64,000 nucleotides of DNA, taken from positions 1-64,000 of the forward strand of contig NZ_AZAC01000020.1 in NCBI RefSeq assembly GCF_000931935.2, read 5' to 3'. Shown in pieces: positions 28,601 to 38,600 of the stretch. Each line of letters begins with the position of its first letter. Position 1 is the stretch's first letter. The notes beneath the pieces were generated by a model. The model was not told the origin of the DNA. It saw only the letters and a program-made list of their open reading frames with translations, and did not search any database. The DNA is from Dethiosulfatarculus sandiegensis (lineage in GTDB: Bacteria; Desulfobacterota; Desulfarculia; Desulfarculales; Desulfarculaceae). Made by a program: the position numbers and the translations under genes.

Positions 28601-29361
28601 AAGGGTCTCCCCTTGTGGCGGCAATAATTTTCCACCACCCATTTCGTGTCCTTCACATCAAGCAGGGGATCGTTGTAGCGCCGCCAAAGGATGGGAACGC
28701 ACAGGCAGCCCTGGCTTTCGACCTCCTTGAAAATCGCGTCAATGGGCTCGGTGTTTTCCTCCAGATACACATACTGGGCAAACCAAAGCCCTATAATAGG
28801 CCGCTTTTCATTGGCCAGATCCTCATCGCCATAGCCTCTTGCCGCCCAATATTCATCCGGATTCTCAAAAACGCCCAGGCTGGGATGGTACAGCGCCTGG
28901 CAGGGCTGGGGATGGGGCGGATCAAATTCAAGGGAAGGAACCCCCAAAAGCGGCAAAAAGGATTTAAGCAGGTTAAACCAGTTTTCCCGGCCGCCGTGCT
29001 TCAGGTACAAAACCGTCCGGCTGTATATGTCATGGTCCATACCGCGGGTGTGCTGCTTGGCCAAGGCGGTTTCTTCTTCATCACCGGGATGCACATAAAC
29101 CAGGGGAGCGTTGACAGCCCCCATAAGCTCGTCAAAAAAGGGGCAAGAGCTTTTACCGCCATGCAGAATCACCATCAGCAGATCCGCCTCGGCTGCTTCT
29201 TTAATAAAGTTCTTCACCTGCTTGCGGTCGAACAGATCCTGTCCACTACGGGCCATAATCTCCATACAACCAGGAGCCTCTTCCTGAAGCATCCCGAAAG
29301 CCCGGCCCAGGCTGGCCAGACCTCCACCGGCCCCGTAAATAACAAGCTTTGGTGCGCTCAT
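25639..29361 (-). CDS. cobN: CobN-type cobaltochelatase large subunit
   Basis: 1240 residues, the normal size for CobN/BchH chelatases. Signature sequences include [17 protein letters not shown] near residue 545, [29 protein letters not shown], and a C-terminal [39 protein letters not shown], all typical of the metal- and tetrapyrrole-binding subunit. It would insert cobalt into the corrin ring in the cytoplasm with ATPase partners (CobST or ChlID-like), none of which lie in the window. Riboswitch 4 heads it, so it is repressed by cobalamin. In anaerobes using early cobalt insertion, CobN homologues may have a modified role; family assignment is firm, physiological role less so. Confidence 0.95.
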   Translation of the reverse strand: [1240 protein letters not shown]

Positions 29362-29393
29362 TTATTCCTGCCTTCCAATACCGCTCGACCAAT

Positions 29394-29428
29394 AAAAAAA
29401 CCCCAGCCCGCATATTGCGAACTGGGGG
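29394..29428 (-). terminator. Terminator in the cobN leader
   Basis: CCCCAG/CTGGGG outer stem with an inner CGCA-TAT-TGCG hairpin, followed on the minus strand by seven T residues, lies between riboswitch 4 and the cobN start. Confidence 0.9.
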
Positions 29429-29534
29429 AGTAAACCCTGATTTACTTGCTCGTCCCAGGTGGCCCTGTCAATAGGTTAAAAAACCCGACTATACTGAACA
29501 CCGCAATCCCCGACGGCATCAAGGGGGCCTTTTT

Positions 29535-29708
29535 CTCCGGCAGGTCTTCTGGCTCCCGGATCAACCTACTTGCCGCGCCTTCCCATGCCTCAAGGCCCAG
29601 TGGCTTATCCCCGCTTTTAATGCGGCTCTCGGCTTTCGTACCCGGTTACAGCGGCGGGACCGCGACGGAATCGCACCGTCTTCCCTGTTAGGCGTCTAAG
29701 CACCGGAG
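29535..29708 (-). promoter_or_regulatory. Cobalamin riboswitch 4
   Basis: P1 arms CTCCGG and CCGGAG close the element. On the minus strand AACAGGGAAGACGGTGCGAT, GCGGTCCCGCCGCTGTAACC, GGGAAGGCGCGGCAAGTAGG and GGGAGCCAGAAGACCTGCC appear in order. It precedes cobN. Confidence 0.95.
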
Positions 29709-30094
29709 CACCCACGGTACTACCCCAAAATATAGTTGTCAAGCTTAAGGCTACGACGCCTGCATCCCCTATTGAGGCCGCCGTCATAGCCAACTATTAC
29801 CGTTTACCGAAAGTTATAGATAGCGCTTCATTTAACAAGGCTGGATCTTTATATTATTGGATCAGTTTTCAGGGATAGTTCTTTTGGATCGAATATTAAG
29901 AAAGGGAAAACCGGTAAAGATCAGGCCCAAAATAATTTTTAATTTTAAGCCTTATCAAACCGTTAAATCCATCTTTAACGATAAAATAAAAACCGATGCA
30001 AGACTTTTTTAAACTGCCGCCTGGCATAAACTTATTTTTTTCAACCGGCAGCTGGTTAAGTCCAGGAGAACTTGGGCGGCAAACTGTAAAGAAA
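29709..30094. other. Intergenic region upstream of riboswitch 4
   Basis: About 385 bases between the riboswitch and the end of the hybrid kinase gene. No credible gene was seen. It should contain the cobN promoter close to 29720-29790. Confidence 0.4.
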
Positions 30095-33000
30095 CTATTC
30101 GGCATCTAAAATCCCTCTGATGGCTCCCGCCAATTCGGCTTCCGGCACAGGTTTTGGAATAACGGCTTTAATGCCTATTGCGGCAATATTCTCGTCTGTG
30201 AGGTTTAAACCGCACCCCGTAGTAATAACAATTGGAATCAGGGGGTTTATCTTCATCAACTCCATGGCGAGCCTGTCCCCGGTCATCTTCGGCATGGTCA
30301 AATCGGTCAGCACAAGATCAATTTCATCATAGGACTTTTGAAAAATATCCAAAGCCTCAAGACTGCCGCTTGCCGTGGTGACCCTATACCCCAGCCTGGT
30401 GAGAATCCGTTCGACAATGTCTACCAAGTCCGGTTCGTCGTCCACCAGAAGTATGTGCTCGGTTCCGGTTTGTAATGAAATGGCCGCCTCCCTTTCGGCA
30501 AGCGCCTCTTCTTTGATGGTAGGTAAATACACATTAAAGGCGGCGCCCTTCCCCGGCTCGCTATAAGCACAAATGGAGCCGCCGTAAGCGGTCACGATTC
30601 CGTGAACCACGGCCAAACCCAAACCGGTGCCTTTCCCCTCCTGTTTGGTGGTGAAATAAGGGTCGTATATCCTTTCAATCACTTCCTTGGAAATACCGCG
30701 GCCTGTGTCCTGGATAACGAGTTTTAGGTAGTCGCTGGCCCGTAGACCGGGGTGCAGTCTTATATCACTTTCCGTGAGTGTCACCTGGGTCAGGGTGACG
30801 GAAAGCGTTCCCCCACCGTCTTCCATTGCATGGGCTGCGTTGGTGCATAAATTCATAACGATCTGGTGAATCTGGGTGGGGTCTGCCCGAATGTTCTCCA
30901 GACCTGAATCTATCTGTGTAAAAAATTCAATGGTTGAGGGCAAAGAGGAACGCAAGAGTTTAAGGGCTTCCTTGACCAGCGGACCTGCTTGCAGGGGGCG
31001 CAATTCAGTCTCGTTCCGGCGGCTGAAGGTCAAAATCCGGCTCACCAAATCAGTGGCGCGGATCCCTGCCGTTAAAATCTGTTCCAAAAGGGTATGAACC
31101 TGGGAACCCGGCTCCACCTCGCCAAGAGCCAATTCCGAATAGCCTGTTACCGCGAAAAGGATATTGTTGAAATCGTGGGCGATTCCTCCCGCAAGGGTGC
31201 CGATGGCCTCCATCTTCTGTGACTGGGCCAGGACGGATTCCAGATGTTTGGTTTCCTCCTCTGCCTGCTTTAGATTGGTTATGTCCTGGATAAAAACCGC
31301 TGAATATTGTTGGCCGTCATACTCGAGATATTGGGCTGATATCAGCACCGGAAACTCAGTCCCGTTTTTTCTAAGTTGAGTGCTCTCTGAAACATCCGAG
31401 CCTTTTTGAGAGAGCTGTTGCCACAGATTTATCCACACATCCTCGGTTACGGAAGGATCAAGATCAGATACGCTCATACCGGTCAATTCCTGTTTGGAAT
31501 AACCAGTCTGTAAAACCGCCTGATCATTCACCTCAAAAATGCGACCCGTTTCTCCTATGAGGTAGATGGCCAGAGTCGCTCGATCGAAAAGAAACTTGGT
31601 CTTGTGCAGTTCCTCAATCATGCGGTGTTTTTCAGTGCTGTCGATCAAAAATCCGTGAAAAGTAAGTTCATTCTCTATCTCCAAGGGGGTTGCCCTGCAT
31701 TCAATCCAGATAATTTGGTTGTCGGGTTTTATGAAGCGACCCTCGTAGCTCCAGGCAGACCTCTGTTTTATGGCCTTTTTCGCCGTTTTTTTAAATTCTG
31801 CGACATCCTCGGTTGGTAAACAGCTGATAAAGGTTTCTAATATTTTTTCGAGCGACACATGAAACCCCAAAATTTCTTTATACTTGGGGCTTACATAACT
31901 AAGCTGATCTTTGCCGTCTGATAATGGAATAAGTTGAAAGGTCACACCGGGGAGATTTGCATTTATGGTTTTTAGTAGTTTTTCGTTTTCCCGTAAGGTT
32001 GATTCGGCAATTTTGCGATCAGTAATATCTCGATTGCAAATCCTTCTACCACGCCTTTTCCCGCCACGATCATAGACCGTATGGCATGTGTGCCCAATCC
32101 AGCGCACCTTGCCGTCACGGGTCCTGATGCGAAACTCCATGGCAGCTACGTCTGTTTCATGCGCATTGCAGGCCTTGTAATGATCCAACACCGCCTTGCT
32201 GTCATCGGGATGAACAATCTTAAACAATAATTCGGGGTCGTTGGTAAACTCATCGAAGCCGTATCCTGTGATTCTTTCACAGGAAGGGGAGGTGTAACGA
32301 AGTTCACCGTTTTCATCACGCCAGATTTCCCAGTCATAGGTGAAGTCAGCCACGGTGCGGTATTTGTCGCTCAGCATGGCCAATGACTTGTAGCGCCAGG
32401 CAATGATCAAAATAAACAACAGGACGCCGCCCGAGCCCATGCTCCAAGCCACCTTGCTTATAGTCCAGAACGGTTCGGGTTCGCCGTACCACTTGCGATA
32501 GACCGTTAAATAATCACTGGATTCGGTGAGGGCTGTTATGGCGGGGCTCAGCAAGGCGAGAAGTTTCTTTTCATCTTGACGAACCAGGTAGCCTCGCTTG
32601 AGTTCAAACAAGGGATCGCCTGCCACTTTTATGCGGCCGGCAAGTCCAACCTTACGGGCAATTATCTCTATCGCGGGCTTTGAGAAGACAAAGGCTTCCA
32701 CCTCTCCAGCCAACAACTGCATCAAGGCTGTCTCAATATTAGGGATTATGACAAGTTTTATGCCCTTTTTGCTTGACAGAAAAGTGTGAGGAGCGGTTTT
32801 TTGCAGCACAGCCACCCGCTTACCCAAAAGATCCTGCAAGCCTTTGACTGTATAATCTTCCGAACGCACGAAGATGCAAATCGGGACGGTTTCAATCGAT
32901 TCAGTGTAGGCAAACTCGACTTGGCGCGCCTTGGTAATACCGCATCCGGGAATCAGATCGGCTTTACCCGATCGCACGGCCTGCAGGGCCTGCGCCCAAT

Positions 33001-33289
33001 TCTCCACAACCAGGTATTTAATCTGCAGGTTGGTGTTCTGGGAAACCAGATGCAAGATATCTATGGCAAAACCGGTGGGTTTTCGGCCGGGGCCCTGGAT
33101 ATAGAGGGGCGGAAACTCGGCCAATACCGCTACAGTCACCTTTATCTTTTCATTACTCGCAGGCTCTTCGGCTCTGCAGGGACGGGATCCGGCGCCCAGA
33201 AAAATAAGGCAACCTAAAAAAATCAGAACAAAAAAAGGGTGCAAACGGCGGGGAATTTCCCTGAAAAATAAAGCGTTACGCCTTTTCAC
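30095..33289 (-). CDS. Hybrid sensor histidine kinase with periplasmic solute-binding sensor
   Basis: 1064 residues. After a signal/anchor segment, residues 50-280 form a bacterial extracellular solute-binding (SBP_bac_3) domain: KVTVAVLAEFPPLYIQGPGRKPTGFAIDIL, LRSGKADLIPGCG-like segment and a C-terminal YRKWYGEPEP. A membrane helix (VLLFILIIAWRY) follows, then three PAS/PAC modules (about 320-680), the phospho-acceptor H box IAHDFNNILFAVTGYSELAL near 705, an HATPase with N, G1 and G2 boxes (IVMNLCTNAAHAME, DTGRGIS, GKGTGLGLAVVHGIV) and a C-terminal receiver with LVDDEPDLV and TDLTMPKM. It senses a small ligand outside and phosphorylates its own receiver. No output partner adjoins it. Confidence 0.93.
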   Translation of the reverse strand: MKRRNALFFREIPRRLHPFFVLIFLGCLIFLGAGSRPCRAEEPASNEKIKVTVAVLAEFPPLYIQGPGRKPTGFAIDILHLVSQNTNLQIKYLVVENWAQALQAVRSGKADLIPGCGITKARQVEFAYTESIETVPICIFVRSEDYTVKGLQDLLGKRVAVLQKTAPHTFLSSKKGIKLVIIPNIETALMQLLAGEVEAFVFSKPAIEIIARKVGLAGRIKVAGDPLFELKRGYLVRQDEKKLLALLSPAITALTESSDYLTVYRKWYGEPEPFWTISKVAWSMGSGGVLLFILIIAWRYKSLAMLSDKYRTVADFTYDWEIWRDENGELRYTSPSCERITGYGFDEFTNDPELLFKIVHPDDSKAVLDHYKACNAHETDVAAMEFRIRTRDGKVRWIGHTCHTVYDRGGKRRGRRICNRDITDRKIAESTLRENEKLLKTINANLPGVTFQLIPLSDGKDQLSYVSPKYKEILGFHVSLEKILETFISCLPTEDVAEFKKTAKKAIKQRSAWSYEGRFIKPDNQIIWIECRATPLEIENELTFHGFLIDSTEKHRMIEELHKTKFLFDRATLAIYLIGETGRIFEVNDQAVLQTGYSKQELTGMSVSDLDPSVTEDVWINLWQQLSQKGSDVSESTQLRKNGTEFPVLISAQYLEYDGQQYSAVFIQDITNLKQAEEETKHLESVLAQSQKMEAIGTLAGGIAHDFNNILFAVTGYSELALGEVEPGSQVHTLLEQILTAGIRATDLVSRILTFSRRNETELRPLQAGPLVKEALKLLRSSLPSTIEFFTQIDSGLENIRADPTQIHQIVMNLCTNAAHAMEDGGGTLSVTLTQVTLTESDIRLHPGLRASDYLKLVIQDTGRGISKEVIERIYDPYFTTKQEGKGTGLGLAVVHGIVTAYGGSICAYSEPGKGAAFNVYLPTIKEEALAEREAAISLQTGTEHILLVDDEPDLVDIVERILTRLGYRVTTASGSLEALDIFQKSYDEIDLVLTDLTMPKMTGDRLAMELMKINPLIPIVITTGCGLNLTDENIAAIGIKAVIPKPVPEAELAGAIRGILDAE

Positions 33290-33833
33290 TATTGCTCACT
33301 CACATTCAGTGTAGTGGGAAGGACTCCTGCACTATATCAATCAGAATATTCTGAATTTACCTGTCACGTCAACAAGATCGCTAACAACCCAAAGCCTTTC
33401 CAGGCCTTTGACTGCCAAGGGATCATAAGCCATATGATCATAGCTCAGTTAATGAGGCTTTTACAAAGGCAGAGCCGGTGGGTGCAGGTGAGTTCGTGCT
33501 TTTTTATCTTCCACCGGGGCTCTGATTGAGGATGCCCGTATTCCTCCAATAAACCCAAGCATACTAATCTGAATTATACAAAGAAACTACCCGTAACTGC
33601 TGGGTTCTCTTCAAAAAGCCGCTTTGCCAGACCGGCTGGAGAGGCTTTGCAGGCCGCCCAATGGACGAGCCAGGTGTGTCTGGAGCGTTGGGAGGAACAA
33701 GGAAGGAAAACACCAAGCTTCTGTTCCATAATAGCCTGGGCAAATCTGCAAACCCTGGATATCAGGCTGACCAAATGCCTGTCGGCCAAAATCCCATCAT
33801 GGCTCTTCGCCAAGCCGGTTCAGGAGGATCCTT
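33290..33833. other. Intergenic region without a confident gene
   Basis: About 540 bases upstream of the frameshifted gene and divergent from the hybrid kinase. Frames at 33647-33973 and 33661-33936 overlap the next gene and lack family features. Contains the AGGAGG ribosome site (33822-33827) of the next gene. Confidence 0.4.
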
Positions 33834-34248
33834 ATGGCGACCACCAAAAAACAAACGCTCCAAACCAAAATGTTACTCTTGCCGCTCTTCTTTGCGGTGG
33901 ACAGGATCCTTATGTTTGTGGCCGGCTATATTGTAAAATACCCAGGGAATATACCATCAGTTCGAAGAGTTAGCTTTCAAGGGCAACCGCGCCCTTTTGA
34001 AAAGGACAAAAAAGGTAATGGATTATCTCAATACCATTGCCTCAAACAAATGGATATTGAGTTGGAATTCTTCACCAAAATACTCCGGCAAAACCTACCT
34101 TTCTCCAGAACTTACGATCGGTAATAATCAAGAGTACTCCCTGGTTTTCATAAACATAGCCAAGGACAATCAGCGTAGCGATATTGTATTAAGCCTGGAA
34201 TTTTCAATTGGAATCCCAGCTCAACATCCTTCATCGGCAGACAAATAA
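33834..34248 (+). pseudogene. Frameshifted small membrane-anchored/secreted protein
   Basis: An ATG with a perfect AGGAGG site 7 bases ahead opens a frame coding MATTKKQTLQTKMLLLPLFF and a hydrophobic anchor ending near VAGYIVKY. Around 33930-33940 coding quality moves to the +1 frame, which continues TQGIYHQFEELAFKGNRALL, KKVMDYLNTIASNKWILSWN, SSPKYSGKTYLSPELTIGNN and EYSLVFINIAKDNQRSD to the stop at 34248. A good terminator follows at 34358. Together these suggest one gene of about 135 codons broken by a single frameshift, either real or a sequencing error. I do not recognise the family. Confidence 0.5.
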
Positions 34249-34357
34249 CCTATCAGTACTAAACGACCTCAACCGTTTTAGCCGCTTAGTTTGCGCTCCA
34301 TCGGGGATGGAGATCCTATTCGCCCTACGATTTTTCAGGGCCTTAAAGGGGAGAAAA

Positions 34358-34387
34358 AGGGCTGCCAACTCCGGCAGCCCTTTTTTT
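34358..34387 (+). terminator. Rho-independent terminator
   Basis: AGGGCTGCC, a 6-nt loop and GGCAGCCCT are followed by a run of T residues on the plus strand. It ends transcription from the frameshifted gene at 33834-34248. Confidence 0.9.
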
Positions 34388-34524
34388 AAATCTGGTGAGC
34401 ATCTGTCAGGTGATCATGGCCTATTTACCACCCCATGGGTCTTTGTATACTCCCCACAAAGGATGCGCGCCTGGACCGCCTTTTTGTATGGCCAACAGTC
34501 AGATTAACTTTTAAGGATCCCCTG

Positions 34525-35004
34525 TTAATATATCTCAATCTTACAACGCTTGCTGTCTGCGAGGGTGATCACCAATTCATAATCGCCTCCGGGCCAAGTT
34601 GCCCTGCCCACCAGAGCCAAGGAACCATCTTCCAGGCAATAGGCCTTTTCCAGTATCCAGGTGTATGCATGGTCGTGGAAGTTATGCGTAATGTACAATT
34701 TACCGTAGTCCTTCCACACCCGGTTACGCTCCATCCCCACATCTTCCAGGTAATCGCTGTTCCATCCCCGCCCGACAACCCTCGGCTTGCCGTTTTTGGC
34801 AGCTATCTTGACGCTCCCCTGGCCGGAGCCATGGTAGCTGTACTTATGTTTTCCTATCAACTCATCAGCGCTGATTTCTTCTATCGGCACTTCTTTGTAA
34901 GCTCCCTCTTTGGAGTGAGAGACCATTTCCCAAACGTTCTTGCCGCAGCCGGCAAATAACATCATCAAAAAAAGCGCTGAAATCACGCAAAGATATCTTT
35001 TCAT
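34525..35004 (-). CDS. Hypothetical lipoprotein
   Basis: About 159 residues from the ATG at 35004; upstream in-frame starts would displace the signal. The N-terminus MKRYLCVISALFLMMLFAGC carries a type II signal with lipobox LFAGC, so the mature protein is lipid-anchored at Cys20. The rest is a compact, aromatic-rich beta-type domain (GKHKYSYHGSGQGSVKIAAKN, YGKLYITHNFHDHAYTWILE, GDYELVITLADSKRCKIEIY). I recognise no family. A TCTCCC-complement (GGGAGA) ribosome site precedes the start. It is monocistronic. Confidence 0.7.
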   Translation of the reverse strand: MKRYLCVISALFLMMLFAGCGKNVWEMVSHSKEGAYKEVPIEEISADELIGKHKYSYHGSGQGSVKIAAKNGKPRVVGRGWNSDYLEDVGMERNRVWKDYGKLYITHNFHDHAYTWILEKAYCLEDGSLALVGRATWPGGDYELVITLADSKRCKIEIY

Positions 35005-35650
35005 CTTAGTCTCCCTTTTGGAGAAATTTTGCGGGACAGGCTGATGATGCCTCATTTCTTTTTTCTGAAATGTGCGGCACGGACCAATTGGTTTTTTTGC
35101 AGACTTCCATGGGAAAGAAAGTTGCTAAGCTGGTTCGATACTTGTCCGGGGCATGGTTATACGGATTTGGTAATGGCGATCCGCTTGAATCCCTTTTAAA
35201 CGGCAAAAGCTGAACTTAATATTTCACAAAGATCCAGAGAAAATTAAACGGCTGCGAGTGCTTATTTCAGAAGGTACGAGGCCTCACCAGGCAGGTTTAT
35301 TCTTTTTTTACGGACGATCTCCTTCCTTAACAAAAAATCATACTTTATTACTAAGCTAACGGGCCGATATGCCAACAATCAAGTGAATTTTTACTAGATT
35401 GAGAGCCATGGGAGGTGCGCCGGTGCAGCAGTGAAAGTATAAATTTGCCGCCAGGTTAAAATTGCTCGCTTGTGTTGCTCATAATTTCGTATGCCCATAG
35501 ACTCCCTTCTCTCCAAGAAGCTGAGAAATAAACAATAATTTATTTTCCTATAAAACTATGGTTAAATAGATATTCAATTTTCCCGATCACAGCAGTTCCT
35601 ATAAGTCGTCTAACAAAAGCAGCCACTGTAAAGCCAAGATTCAGGACCGC
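35005..35650. other. Intergenic region
   Basis: About 645 bases between divergent genes (lipoprotein minus, Cys-rich secreted protein plus). No gene is supported. It should contain both promoters. Confidence 0.4.
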
Positions 35651-38600
35651 ATGTTCCACTATCTGAGACATAAAAATATCAGCCGAAAAGGGATGACCGT
35701 TTCTTGTACGGCACCCAAGTGGAAAAGGGGTAACACCTTTGGGAAAAATTCCTTGCCGGGGCAGGGGAAAGGCCTGTTTTTGATTAAATGGCTGCTTCCG
35801 CTCGCTCTTGTTTGCTGTTTAATATCGCCTGTAAACGCACAAAATAAAAATACGGACCACCAAGATTTTCTGATCCGCTTCCCCAATATGAGTTCCAGCG
35901 AAAGGCTGGCCGCACTTGAAGAGGCCATGGGGAGCCTGCTTTACAGCTCCAAGCAAATAATTTCCCTGTTGGATAAGCCAACCCTCCAAAAAAGAATTTT
36001 GCTTGCCGAAAAATTCGCCGAAACCAACCTGCGGCTGAAAAGCTCCGCCCTGCTGTTGCAGAAAAAATTGTTCCCCAAAGGCACACCTCTCACTGATTCA
36101 GCCAAAGCCTACCTAGTCAAAAATTTAACACAAATACAAAACAAGGCAGAAAAACAGGCCAAGAGCCTGGCTGAGCAGCATCAGAAGCTTGATGAACAAA
36201 AACGTATAGCCTGCAGTGCGGCAGATACTACCAAGGCGGAAAAGGCCGAAGCCCAGACTGATGCAATTATAAATCAAATATCCTACCTGGTGGCAGGCGT
36301 GTCAGAGCTTAAGCGGCAAGGAGCCAAGCTCGCCGAACCTTACATGCTCTCAAAAAAAAGGCTAAAAGAAGTTGAGACCCAGGCCAGGGAAATCAGGCGC
36401 GACTGGCTGAAAAACCAAAAGGAATTTGCCAATACTTTTGGAGATCGTGAAAAGGCCCTGGATTATTTTGATCCAGTTTACCAAAAAGCCATTGAATTGA
36501 ATGAGCTCTATCTGAAAAGTGCATTCAGAGCCAATAAGATTGCGGCCGCAGGCGTGAGCAGCTCCTCAATCAGCCTGGAAAACATCCTGAACGACATTGA
36601 GGCCGGAAAGGCATCCAAATCTGAAGCGGAATCCAGATACAGGGCTTTTATTTTTAAAAACAAAGACCTGTTTAAAAAGGCCCGCAAACTTTACACCTTA
36701 AACTTTGACGATGATAAAAACATATTCAAAGAGTATTATCAGTACTGGCCAACCAGGCAGCCCCCGCAAAGCGTGGACGATCTTAAAACAACCACAAACA
36801 TATTAAATACTCTGAGGCTCCTGGACTCCATCAACCAGGCGGCGGTCAATTCTCTTAAGAAAGCCATGGCCAAAGCCGAAAAAGCCCGGACTTGCCTTGC
36901 GGCGCTCCGTAAAAAGCGCGACACAATAATAGCCCGGCTCAATTGCCCTGAACATGCGAAGCCGTTTTGGCCGGCGAGCGCAGAGCAACCCGTATGCCGC
37001 TGTAAAAAGGGCTGGATATTCAACACCGACAAAAGCGCCTGCCTGCCCAAAAATTATTGTAAAAAAATGATCCTGGGTTACCGGGAACACCTTAAAAATG
37101 GAAATAAGGAAAAGGCCCGGGCAGCCCTGAACCTGCTTAGACTTAAGAAATGCCCCAACCTTGCCGCTCTGAGGCCCGAGCGCACCATACCGGATGTAAC
37201 CAAACTCCCCATAAAAGAGGCTGTCTCAGTTTTACAAAAAGCAGGCCTTGGATATGCAGTTTCTTCGGCCGGACAAGCCACTGAGCAGAAAAATGCCCGC
37301 CACGTCCTGGAACAGTCTCCCAAATCCGGAGAAAGCGTGGGCGCGAATAAGGTAGTTAAATTAAGGGTATTTGATTCCTGGAATCAGGCCAAGGCCAAGA
37401 TCAAGGCAGACAAGCTTTGCGCGAAAAAATACCCGGGCGCTTCTGCCCTATGGAACAAGAAAGAACTCAAATTCGGCTGTGGCTGCCCCAAGCCCGGCGT
37501 CTGGAACCGGGATAAAACAGCCTGCATTGCTGCAAAGGCCGCGGCAGTGGAAAAATGCCGCCGACAATATCCCGGCTCAGTGGCGCGCTATAGTCCTAAG
37601 CATGGGGAATACCGTTGTTTCTGTCCGGACGGCATGGAGTGGAATGAAAAAGGCAGCGCCTGTATTACCGCCAAGGCCAGGTATCAGGCAATCTGCGCAA
37701 AAAAATACCCGGGTTCGTCGGCGGTCTGGAACAAGAAAAGCGCCTCTTATGTCTGCACATGCACAAACGGGCGGCGCTGGAACCCAAAAAAGACTCGCTG
37801 CCTCCTGAGCCAGGCCGAGGCAAATAAAGTCTGTTTACGCAAAATCGCCAATACGGAAGCCAGATATATTCCCGAAAAAGACCGCTATGAATGTTTTTGT
37901 GCCGGAGGCCGGTTCTGGCAGCCCCCAAAAAAATGTTGCAGCCAAACAAGGGCCGAAGCCCAGCAAAGTTGCGGCCGTAAATATCCGGGTTCAGAGGCGC
38001 GGTATAGCCAAAAGAATAATGACTATCTTTGCTTTTGCCCGGACGGCTACACCTGGAATAAAAATCGGACAGCATGCGTACAGACAGCCCAAAGCGCCCA
38101 GGCCTATTGCTCCCGGCACTATCCCGGCACCACTGCAAAATGGGTTAAGGAAATGGCAGAGTTCCGCTGCTTCTGCCCTGGAAACGGCAGATGGGATCCA
38201 CAAACAAAGAAATGCCAAGGCAACAAGGCGAACCGCAATCAGGCCCGGGGTTCCAACTGTTCCCGGCTTGCCCAGGCCTACATGCAAGAGGTCAACGGCT
38301 TCAAATCCACCGGAGGCAGCGGGTCCACGGCAGGGCTTTGGAATATCCTGAACCAGGCACAAAGTTGCAACTGGTATTTTCAGGAGGCTCGCAATGTAAA
38401 ATGTCTTGATTTGGCCAGAAAGTTTGACCAGGCATTTGGATATGTGAATTCGAACAACCAGCACTCGGTAAATGTTGTCCAAGGGATCTTGACCCAGGGA
38501 CAAATCAACGGTTGCGCCTGGGTTGCCCAAGCCCAATCCCAGGTGAATTTAAAAATAAACCAAACCAAAAACGGTAATTTAGGGAATATCTTCAAAGGCG

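Noticed and set aside
28504..29433. Long plus-strand frame opposite cobN
   Set aside because: Antisense shadow of the conserved cobN coding sequence; no family features.
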